Shown: positions 44,781-51,258 of the stretch, one piece after another
How positions within the stretch are numbered: the first letter of the stretch is position 1
How the letters are laid out: every line of letters begins with the position of its first letter
Origin: PALSA-350 sp963834445
GTDB lineage: Bacteria > Acidobacteriota > Terriglobia > Terriglobales > Acidobacteriaceae
Reading direction: 5' to 3'
Assembly (NCBI GenBank): GCA_963834445.1
Contig: CAWIBU010000003.1
Location: 372,001 to 436,000 of the forward strand
DNA length: 64,000 nucleotides
Notes under the pieces: model-generated
What the model saw: the letters and a program-made list of their open reading frames with translations, nothing else
Told to the model about the DNA's origin: nothing
Database searches by the model: none
Program-made: the position numbers and the translations under genes

Positions 44781-45178
44781 TTACTTGAGGCGACGGACGC
44801 CGGGCCTGCGACTGAAGGCTTTATCGAATGTAATCATCTCGCCAACTCCCGACTCGAAAGAAATTTCAGCAATAAGGTGATCGGCAAAGCCAGCCGTGCT
44901 TTTCCGGGAAGGCTCCAGGGCTCTCCAGGCAATGGATGGAGATTCGATCGTCACGCCGCGGGTCTGAAGAAGGGCTTCCATTGTATTGAGAACTCGCTCT
45001 CTCTCTCCCACTTGCTGCGGAGAACCCAGGACAGCTCCGCCAGGACAAGAAGCGGAACGAAGACCCCCGTCGCCGACCGGGCCTCCGCAAGGGCAGAGCG
45101 AGCTCTCCGGGCCTGGGACGCATCCTCATTGAGATAGGCTCGAGCCCATAAATTGGTGTCAGCTGCCAGCACTACCAA
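44781..45178 (-). pseudogene. VapC-type PIN toxin with dinucleotide-repeat frameshift
   Basis: The first half (MVVLAADTNLWARAYLNEDA to VLLVLAELSWVLRSKWERE) and second half (RVLNTMEALLQTRG to FSRRPGVRRLK, with the last acidic positions in ADHLIAE and ITFDKAF) are in different frames. They join perfectly if one AG is removed from the AGAGAGAGAG run near 45000. The gene is otherwise complete, with an AbrB-like antitoxin just upstream. This could be a recent inactivation or slippage-driven switching. Confidence 0.8.
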
Positions 45179-45486
45179 TGGCTCCCGGCCTTGGCGGCAT
45201 TCATCTCCTCAAACGTCATCACGTTGCCGGGCTTGCCACCCTGATCGGCCATTCTCCAGAGATCATCGAGATCGTACAGCACAGGCTCGATTTTGATAGA
45301 ACCATTGGCGGGTATGCTGAACCGAATACGGCTTCCCCGTTGGACTCCAAGGCGCTTTCGCAGCTCCTTGGCGTTCCTTAATTTCCTGCCTGGTTTCCCT
45401 GGGAGAAATGCGGCGACCGGAGGCCTGTTTGCCGTCGATCCGTTTCTTTGATGCAACAGGTGTGCTGTCGCCGGATATCTCACCAA
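45172..45486 (-). CDS. AbrB/MazE-like antitoxin, copy 2
   Basis: VAAFLPGKPGRKLRNAKELR, KRLGVQRGSRIRFSIPANGS and WRMADQGGKPGNVMTFEEM match copy 1. The ATG used in copy 1 is missing because of an altered stretch (GGCCTCCGG), so translation would need an upstream ATG at 45486, adding about 21 residues, or another start. Its stop lies 4 bp inside the PIN start region at 45178. It may still be expressed. Confidence 0.6.
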   Translation of the reverse strand: MVRYPATAHLLHQRNGSTANRPPVAAFLPGKPGRKLRNAKELRKRLGVQRGSRIRFSIPANGSIKIEPVLYDLDDLWRMADQGGKPGNVMTFEEMNAAKAGSHW

Positions 45487-45558
45487 CGCCTATTCTTCGT
45501 GACAAGGGACGCCCGCCGCCCTAGACTCGTAAAGTATTATCCTGATTATCCTAGACGT

Positions 45559-45807
45559 ATGATTCATAAGGCCAAAGACCTCTCGCCGGACCAAAGGATG
45601 GCGATCGAAAGCCTCCTCGGACGCTCCGATGCTGAAGACGAAGCCATCAGCATCGGCACGCTGGCGTCTAGTTCCGCGCCGGAATGGCTGCACCAATCCT
45701 GGGAGAGTTCAAAGCAAGCAGGGCTGGACCGGCTCTCCGCCGAAGAAATCGATGCGGAAATTAATGCCGCGCGGCGGGCGCGACGTAGTCACCAGCAGCC
45801 CTCCTAG
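45559..45807 (+). CDS. Antitoxin of deleted PIN toxin, copy 2
   Basis: An 82-residue antitoxin nearly identical to 33325-33573. The toxin ATG at 45810 is kept (AATGAC) but the gene body is gone; after about 8 bp the sequence enters the tandem array. An antitoxin alone would protect against the toxin of copy 1. Confidence 0.8.
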   Translation: MIHKAKDLSPDQRMAIESLLGRSDAEDEAISIGTLASSSAPEWLHQSWESSKQAGLDRLSAEEIDAEINAARRARRSHQQPS

Positions 45808-45817
45808 CAATGACTGG

Positions 45818-45877
45818 GAATTTATGCGTCGGAATTTATGCGTCAGGAATTTATGCGTCGAATTTATGCGTCAGACG
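45818..45877. repeat. Tandem array of four 13-15 bp units, copy 2
   Basis: GAATTTATGCGTC with a trailing G or AG occurs four times and ends in AGACGGGACTGG. Copy 1 has two units in the same place. Units end alternately in GTCG and GTCAG. Confidence 0.85.
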
Positions 45878-45910
45878 GGACTGGTACTTTAGGAAAACGC
45901 AAACGACCCG

Positions 45911-46050
45911 TGACAACGACAAGTGACAAACGACAAGTGACAACGACAAGTGACAGACGAAATAACCCCCGAAGCTCCGGCGTCTCCCCCGGAAAACCCT
46001 CCAGACTGGATGCAGCGGGGCGGTGACGGAACGTAACCTCCGTGGATGCG
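45911..46050. repeat. Tandem array plus ACGAAATAACCCCC element, copy 2
   Basis: ACGACAAGTGACA repeats three times where copy 1 has one, ending at GTGACAGACG. The conserved core and C-rich stretch follow as in copy 1. Confidence 0.85.
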
Positions 46051-46160
46051 GAAGCGGCCGGCTAAACCTTGACCACTTTCAAGATCAGCGTCAGTGCGGC
46101 AAAGTCAGAGCAGTTCGGAGCGCAACGCCTGCGCGAAGGAAGAAGACAGAACGACCACAG

Positions 46161-46256
46161 GTGAAGATGGCCGCTGTATCCGGTTTCATCGATGCGATTC
46201 TTGAAGGCGATCGGAAGGCACCACGGAAGCAGCGACATACGGCGAAGCGGATCTGG
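46161..46256 (+). pseudogene. IS21-family IstA transposase fragment, copy 2
   Basis: Same fragment as at 34212: VSGFIDAILEGDRKAPRKQ, RHTAKRIW. Here it abuts the 3' end of an intact TumA-like gene on the other strand, so the junction between relic and antitoxin predates the duplication. Confidence 0.7.
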
Positions 46257-46292
46257 GGAGTTGCCGTTCCGGTCGAAACGAACACTATCCCG

Positions 46293-46676
46293 CTAACGCG
46301 GATAAACGGTCAGCCGGTCAAAGTCCGAATAGGGGTCGATCTCTACCGTCATACTGCGAATGACCGCTGTCGGCGCCTTGCAGCGCCCAATTGTTTTCAT
46401 GGACACCAGTCCGATGGCTTCGAACTTGTTCAGGGTGCGCGTCACATTCGGTTGCGATCTGCCGCTCAGCTCCGCGAGCGCGGCTACCGATCCAGGTTTC
46501 TGATCGCGGATGATCGCCAGAAGTCGGCGGTTGTCGCTCGTCAGAAGCCGTGCCATCGCCCCGACCGACTGGAAACTTGTCCTCGCCGCGTCCCGAGGCG
46601 CCTTGCGCTCCCCTCGCGCCACCGCCTTCATTTCGTCGCGCAACGATGTCAGTGTCTGTACCTTGTAGGTCCTCAT
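46293..46676 (-). CDS. TumA-like HTH antitoxin
   Basis: A 127-residue winged-helix protein. SVGAMARLLTSDNRRLLAII, then ALAELSGRSQPNVTRTLNKFE is the recognition helix and IGLVSMKTIGRCKAPTAV the wing. The family (HVO_A0114-type DNA-binding proteins) is the usual partner of TumE toxins. It begins 4 bp after the toxin stop. Confidence 0.85.
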   Translation of the reverse strand: MRTYKVQTLTSLRDEMKAVARGERKAPRDAARTSFQSVGAMARLLTSDNRRLLAIIRDQKPGSVAALAELSGRSQPNVTRTLNKFEAIGLVSMKTIGRCKAPTAVIRSMTVEIDPYSDFDRLTVYPR

Positions 46677-46680
46677 CTGC

Positions 46681-47067
46681 CTATCTCTCCTCTTCGCCGA
46701 TCACGTTCAAAGGAATCCCTCGCTCCAGCAGTACTCGGCTTACTTCACGGAAAAAATCGTCTACCAGCGTCTCTGCGTCGATGAAGCGGTAAGGGCGCCC
46801 CACATCCGCCTCTGTCCGGTGCCAGTGGTCATACCCTGGCGGCTCCTTCTTGAAACGCGATCCAAGGGGACGAACGGCATGGGCGTTGTCGAAACCAACC
46901 AGCCGTTTGCCGGTTGGCCCGTGCAGAGTGAACGAGTAACGCAAGCCATGGGGTCGTGCCATGTTTGCTTCAACGCGCTCGATTTCGAACTTGAGCCAAT
47001 AGCCCCTCTCCAACAGGTGGATACGGCCGTCGAAGGCCAGCAGAAATTCCAATCCATGATCTTCCAT
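46681..47067 (-). CDS. TumE-family toxin (DUF6516)
   Basis: A 128-residue protein. GYWLKFEIERVEANMARPHG, LRYSFTLHGPTGKRLVGFDN, AHAVRP and HWHRTEADVGRPYRF are characteristic of TumE/DUF6516. DDFFREVSRVLLERG follows. The toxin's molecular target is not well established. Toxin-first gene order, with the antitoxin 4 bp downstream. It is just outside the duplicated segment, so copy 1 of the antitoxin fragment lacks a toxin. Confidence 0.85.
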   Translation of the reverse strand: MEDHGLEFLLAFDGRIHLLERGYWLKFEIERVEANMARPHGLRYSFTLHGPTGKRLVGFDNAHAVRPLGSRFKKEPPGYDHWHRTEADVGRPYRFIDAETLVDDFFREVSRVLLERGIPLNVIGEEER

Positions 47068-47086
47068 ATCTGCTGGAGATATGATT

Positions 47087-47542
47087 TCACACTTCTTCCG
47101 TTAGCAACAGACGACTCGTGACGATAACCCCCGAAGCCCCGGCGTCCCCCCGGAAAACCCTCCAGAGCGGGTGCAGCGGGACGGGACGGAACCTCCGTGG
47201 ATCATCGAAGGGCAGGCGATCCCAGGTAGCTGTCGCCCACTGCAAGCGATCCTGGCGGCGCGCTCGCTCGTCCTTGTTTTCGGTTGCCTGCCGACCCGCA
47301 GCGAGTTCGGCCAACGTCACCGCGGCGATTGCCGATTCACCGGGAAGTCGCTCAGCAGCAATGAGGTCATGATCGATCAGCACCGCTTTCCGTATCCGAC
47401 GCTCCCTTCTCCTTGTCAGATCATCCACTTTCCAACCGCGCCACAAAAATTCCCTGCCACGCCGCCTCACGCTACTGCGTGGCAGCCAAAAAGGAAATGC
47501 GCGGCACACTGATTTCGCGCTCGCGCTTGCGCGTTTGCGCAA
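47087..47542 (-). pseudogene. PIN toxin relic ending in repeat element
   Basis: VLIDHDLIAAERLPGESAIA, AVTLAELAAGRQATENKDER and RARRQDRLQWATATWDRLPFD match the inner part of a VapC protein up to the middle of the domain. After that the frame reads repeat-derived sequence (RPVPLHPLWRVFRGDAGASG). The N-terminal Asp-containing strand is also absent or replaced. No antitoxin gene of its own remains. Confidence 0.7.
47105..47205. repeat. ACGAAATAACCCCC element, diverged third copy
   Basis: CAACAGACGACTCGTGACGATAACCCCCGAAG with the following C-rich block (GGCGTCCCCCCGGAAAACC) matches the core at 34007 and 45953. Here it forms the 3' end of the PIN relic. Confidence 0.65.
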
Positions 47543-47771
47543 TGTCGTAGGACGACTGCATACGCATCAGCGTATCCATCTTCACGCCAAAAGCCTTCTC
47601 GATGCGGAGCGCCATATTCCCGGAAAGGTCAGCCTTGCCATTCAGCAAACTGGATAGCGTAGGCCGGGAAACGCGCAACGCTATCGCCGCCGCCGTCACC
47701 GTCAACCCTACGGCATCAATGATCTCCGTCCGAATGAAATCCCCAGGGTGGGGCGGGTTCTTCATGGGCAT
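47472..47771 (-). CDS. higA: HigA-family HTH antitoxin
   Basis: A 99-residue protein. KNPPHPGDFIRTEIIDAVGL, TVTAAAIALRVSRPTLSSLL and NGKADLSGNMALRIEKAFG are the HigA hallmark. The HTH binds the operon promoter. It follows the toxin gene by 18 bp. Its 3' end overlaps the frame of the PIN relic. Confidence 0.92.
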   Translation of the reverse strand: MPMKNPPHPGDFIRTEIIDAVGLTVTAAAIALRVSRPTLSSLLNGKADLSGNMALRIEKAFGVKMDTLMRMQSSYDIAQTRKREREISVPRISFLAATQ

Positions 47772-47789
47772 GGTCTCTTCTCCTTTGGC

Positions 47790-48080
47790 CTAGTGGTAAT
47801 CCTCTAAATTAACGTCGTAAATCTCGCGTTCGGCTGTGTCGCTACCAAATGTCAATCGACGATTGGCCGTAACGCTCAGGCTCCATGCGCCCTTGCGATC
47901 TCCTATCAACTTATGCGCCTTCCACGAGAGGAGCGTCCGCAACTCCTCTGGGTCTTCCATGTCGTCCAGAAAGGCAAATATCTTGCGCAGTTTGTCCACC
48001 GTGTCGGGCGGAACACCTTTGGTGGCATCCTCCGTGTAGAGCTTCTTCAAACCCTTATGGACAAAGCTTCGTATTCTCAC
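47790..48080 (-). CDS. higB: HigB-family toxin
   Basis: A 96-residue RelE-fold toxin from a GTG start. FVHKGLKKLYTEDATKGVPP, LRKIFAFLDDMEDPEEL and GAWSLSVTANRRLTFGSD-EIYDVNLEDYH match the HigB type that cleaves mRNA on the ribosome. An imperfect direct repeat (GGCTACGGGCTAC) upstream may be the operator. Confidence 0.92.
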   Translation of the reverse strand: MRIRSFVHKGLKKLYTEDATKGVPPDTVDKLRKIFAFLDDMEDPEELRTLLSWKAHKLIGDRKGAWSLSVTANRRLTFGSDTAEREIYDVNLEDYH

Positions 48081-48241
48081 CGACGCTTTAATGTAGCCCG
48101 TAGCCTAACACTTGTCAAATGTAGGCACAGAATGCGCGACAGCGGGTAACCTCTAACTCCGCAACTTACCCTCTCGAGTAACCAAGGGCGCGTGACCATC
48201 GATTCCCGCCCCAATTTATCGCATCGATTTTTTTCCCCAAG

Positions 48242-49615
48242 ATGGATCGTATAAGTGTGAACACAATTACCGCAGACGAGGCAGTCGCCCGCCCCCACGG
48301 GTCAACCCTGGCCGCAGTTGAACAACGCCTGTCAGAGCTGCTCGGCGTGCGGACGCAGCTCCATCCTTCCCCCGGGGCCGAGCCAGTCGCCGCACCCACC
48401 CCTGCCCCACCCCCACCGCCGCCCTACAAGCAGGAACTGGACAAACACGCTCTCTACGGCCTCGCCGGCCGCATCGTCAAAATCCTCGCCCCCCACTCTG
48501 AAGCCCATCCCGCCGCCCTCCTGCTCCAGTTGCTCGCCGCCTTCGGCAACGCCGTCGGCCGCGGACCCCACTGCATGGTCGAATCCACCCGCCACGGCCT
48601 TAACCTCTTCGTCGTCCTCGTCGGCGACTCCAGCAAGGGCCGCAAAGGCACCAGCTGGAACCTCATCGCCAACCTCTTCGCCCAAGTCGATCCGGCCTGG
48701 CTCTCCTCCCGCGTCAGCAGCGCCCGCCCCACCGCCGTCGGCCTCGTCCAGACGCTGCGCGACCAGCAGCCCCCCACCGACCGCCGCCTCCTCGTGCTCG
48801 CCGAGGAGTTCGCCGGCATCCTCCGCACCTTCAAGCATGGCAGCGGCCACCTCGGCCCCTTACTCCGCGGCGCCTGGGACAGCGGCCAGCTCCCCATCCT
48901 CGATATGCGCCAGCAACTCCGCGCCACCGATACCCACATCAGTCTCATCGCCCACATCAGCCGCGACGAGCTCACCCACGCCCTCCACCGTACCGAGGCC
49001 CACAACGGCTTTGCCAACCGCTGCCTCTGGACCTGGGTCGAACGCACCAACTGCCTGCCCAACCCAGGCAGCCCGCCCGCTCAGGAACTGGCCGCCGCCA
49101 TCGCCGACCTCCGCCGCGCCGTCGCATGGGCCACCGAACAACCCGAAAGACTCTTCCGCCGCGATGCAGCCGCCGACCGGCTATGGGCGCAAAACTATTC
49201 CGACCTCAGCTACCATCAACCCACCCTCCGCGGAGCGGCCACCAGCCGCGGCGAGGCCCAGGCCCTCCGGCTCAGCGCCCTCTTCGCCGCCCTCGATCGC
49301 AGCGAGTTCATCAAGGTGCCCCATCTCGAGGCCGCCTTCGATGTATGGACCTACTGCTACGAAAGCGCTGGCCGCTTCTTCGGCCTGTCCACCGGTAACC
49401 CCGTTGCCGACCGCATTCGCGAAGCCATCGAGGCATCCGGGAATAGCCTATCCCTCAAGCAAATCAACGGGCTCCTCAACGGCCACGTGGACACCGCCCG
49501 CATCGAAGAGGCCCTCCACCAGCTAACTTCGCTCGGCGCCATCAGCGGAAGCATCCATGCCACCGGGGGACGCCCAACCACCCTCTATTCGCTGGCCGAA
49601 CCGCAGCAACCATGA
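48242..49615 (+). CDS. DUF3987-type ATPase with winged-helix C-terminus
   Basis: A 457-residue protein. After a Pro-rich linker (about residues 40-62) comes a RecA-like domain: LVGDSSKGRKGTSW looks like Walker A, LLVLAEEFAGIL Walker B, and SLIAHISRDEL the sensor region. This matches DUF3987, found in primase-helicase proteins of phages and plasmids. C-terminal LSLKQINGLLNGHVDTARI with LTSLGAISG is a winged helix. The gene may be the right edge of the mobile island. Very C-rich codon use. Confidence 0.72.
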   Translation: MDRISVNTITADEAVARPHGSTLAAVEQRLSELLGVRTQLHPSPGAEPVAAPTPAPPPPPPYKQELDKHALYGLAGRIVKILAPHSEAHPAALLLQLLAAFGNAVGRGPHCMVESTRHGLNLFVVLVGDSSKGRKGTSWNLIANLFAQVDPAWLSSRVSSARPTAVGLVQTLRDQQPPTDRRLLVLAEEFAGILRTFKHGSGHLGPLLRGAWDSGQLPILDMRQQLRATDTHISLIAHISRDELTHALHRTEAHNGFANRCLWTWVERTNCLPNPGSPPAQELAAAIADLRRAVAWATEQPERLFRRDAAADRLWAQNYSDLSYHQPTLRGAATSRGEAQALRLSALFAALDRSEFIKVPHLEAAFDVWTYCYESAGRFFGLSTGNPVADRIREAIEASGNSLSLKQINGLLNGHVDTARIEEALHQLTSLGAISGSIHATGGRPTTLYSLAEPQQP

Positions 49616-50601
49616 GAGAACGGGCAATCGGCAACAGCGGAGGAGACTTAGTCAGCTTAGTCAGCACTTTTTCAGCCTCAAATTTCGCCCAGAAGCGGAA
49701 CAGCAAAACGCCGGCCGCCCGTCCCGTTCGCACCAACCAGTTAAACTGGTGCTTGGCCAAGCGCTTTTACCATCTCGCGGAATGGTGGCACCTGCTGAGC
49801 CTGGATGCGCCCACCGTCGCCGCGCTCTGGGCGTGGTTCTTTGCCCGCGCCATGCACCTGCGCCTGTCGCTGATGCCGGCGCTGCTGCTGGGCCTGGGCA
49901 CCTGGCTGCTTTACGTGGCCGACCGCATCCTCGATGGGCTGCGTCAGCCGCCCAACGAACCGCTGCGCGAACGCCATCACTTCCACGCCCGCCATCGCAC
50001 CGCCTTCCTGCGGGCAGCTTCTCTCCTGCTGCTGCTCCTGGCCTGGTTCGTCGTTACCAGCATGCGGCCCGAAGCGCGCCGCGAGGACGCCTGGATCGCC
50101 CTCTGCGCACTGCTTTACTTCTATGCCGTGCACCGCACAACGGAATCGAAACATCGGCTGCCCAAAGAACTGGCCGTGGCCCTTGTCTTTGCCGCCGCCA
50201 CCGCCGTGCCCGCCTGGTCTCGCCTGGGGGCCAACAGCGGCCTGGACAGCGGCTTGGGGAAAATACAATTGGCCCCCGCCGTCCTGTTCTTCGCCGCCCT
50301 CTGCTGGATCAATTGCGTCGGCATCCAAAAATGGGAGGCGGGCGGTGCGGCCGACGCCACCACCCGCTGGGCCGGCCTGCACCTGCGCACACTCGTAACC
50401 ATGGTTGCGCTGTTTGCCGCCGCCGCTGCCGTGCTCGCGCCTTCACCCGGGCTGACAACGGTTTACCTCGCAGCCTTCTTCAGCAGCGGATTGCTGCTGC
50501 TGCTCGATGCGCGCAGCACACGCCTCTCGCCCCTGCACCTGCGCATCGCCGCGGATGCCGCGCTGCTGACCCCGCTGGCCCTCTTTCCTTTCGCCCGGTG
50601 A
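49612..50601 (+). CDS. Multi-pass membrane protein, UbiA-like in appearance
   Basis: The frame gives 329 residues with about seven to nine helices, including LLLGLGTWLLYVADRILDGL, LLLLLAWFVVTSMRP and AVLFFAALCWINCVGIQKW. YVADRILDGL with a DxxxD-like pattern recalls UbiA prenyltransferases, but the match is weak. The first 45 residues are polar and unlike the rest, and its ATG overlaps the stop of the preceding gene, so the true start may be later. The next gene is a methyltransferase, suggesting joint modification of a lipid or quinone. Confidence 0.55.
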   Translation: MRERAIGNSGGDLVSLVSTFSASNFAQKRNSKTPAARPVRTNQLNWCLAKRFYHLAEWWHLLSLDAPTVAALWAWFFARAMHLRLSLMPALLLGLGTWLLYVADRILDGLRQPPNEPLRERHHFHARHRTAFLRAASLLLLLLAWFVVTSMRPEARREDAWIALCALLYFYAVHRTTESKHRLPKELAVALVFAAATAVPAWSRLGANSGLDSGLGKIQLAPAVLFFAALCWINCVGIQKWEAGGAADATTRWAGLHLRTLVTMVALFAAAAAVLAPSPGLTTVYLAAFFSSGLLLLLDARSTRLSPLHLRIAADAALLTPLALFPFAR

Positions 50602-51245
50602 CCAACTTCGATCGCGTCGCCCGCCCCTATCGCTGGCTTGAGTATCTGAGTTTCGGTCCCTGGCTGGCCCGCTGCCGCCGCGGCCAACTGGCTCATCTCG
50701 CCGAGGCGCGCTCCGCTCTCGTCCTGGGCGATGGGGACGGGCGCTTCCTGGAGCGACTGCTGGCCGTTAACCCCACGCTCAGCGCGGACGTGGTCGACTC
50801 CAGCTCGTCCATGCTGCGGCTTCTCGAACGACGCAACAGTCGTTTTCACCGGCGCATCCGCGTGCACCATCGCGACGCGCTCGCGTGGACCCCCAGCGGA
50901 CGTTACGACCTCTTCGTATCTCATTTCTTTCTGGATTGCTTCTTCCCCGCCGAACTGGAGCAGCTGCTCGATCGCTTTCTACCCAGTGCTCTCCCCGGCG
51001 CGCAATGGGTGATCTCGGAATTCGCTATCCCCCACAACGCGCTGGCGGCTTATCTCGCCGGCCGCCTCATCGGCCTCCTCTATCGAGCGTTCGGATGGCT
51101 CACCGGCTTGCGCGTCCGCAGGCTGCCCGATTACGACGCCGCCCTGCTGCGCCGCGGCCTCCTGCTGCAGCACGATCGTCGCTATCTCGGCGGCCTGCTC
51201 TGCTCGCAGATATGGCTGCTGCCAAACACTGCCGCGCAAAAATGA
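50598..51245 (+). CDS. Class I SAM-dependent methyltransferase
   Basis: Starting from GTG at 50598 (GTGA overlap with the upstream stop) the product has 215 residues. FDRVARPYRWLEYLSFGPW at the start and SALVLGDGDGRFLERLL (motif I) with ADVVDSSSSMLRL define the SAM site; DLFVSHFFLDCFFPAEL is the next strand. A C-terminal hydrophobic stretch may touch the membrane. The target is unknown. The frame is also open upstream of 50598, but that part runs antisense-like across the membrane gene. Confidence 0.75.
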   Translation: MTNFDRVARPYRWLEYLSFGPWLARCRRGQLAHLAEARSALVLGDGDGRFLERLLAVNPTLSADVVDSSSSMLRLLERRNSRFHRRIRVHHRDALAWTPSGRYDLFVSHFFLDCFFPAELEQLLDRFLPSALPGAQWVISEFAIPHNALAAYLAGRLIGLLYRAFGWLTGLRVRRLPDYDAALLRRGLLLQHDRRYLGGLLCSQIWLLPNTAAQK

Positions 51246-51258
51246 TCTAGAATGCCGC

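Larger units (their letters stand above)
45028..46428. repeat. Direct repeat of toxin-antitoxin segment, copy 2
   Basis: Second copy of 32796-34479. Offsets match to within 2 bp up to the divergent antitoxin gene and match exactly from the ACGAAATAACC core to the end. The two differ by a deletion of about 335 bp (PIN toxin) and by expansion of two tandem arrays, besides scattered substitutions. Confidence 0.9.

Noticed and set aside
45818..45960. Tandem units considered as a CRISPR array
   Set aside because: Units are contiguous, without unique spacers, and differ between loci. No cas gene is present.
46023..46784. 253-codon plus-strand frame and its relative at 34074
   Set aside because: Runs through repeat core, an IstA fragment and antisense of tumA/tumE. 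Only the short IstA part has a real match.
48318..49526. 402-codon plus-strand frame rich in Pro, Ser and Ala
   Set aside because: Shifted-frame shadow of the DUF3987 gene, with low-complexity composition and no motifs.
49557..50597. Upstream part of the methyltransferase frame
   Set aside because: The frame is open but overlaps the membrane protein in another frame and reads as Arg/Pro-rich noise. The methyltransferase begins at 50598.
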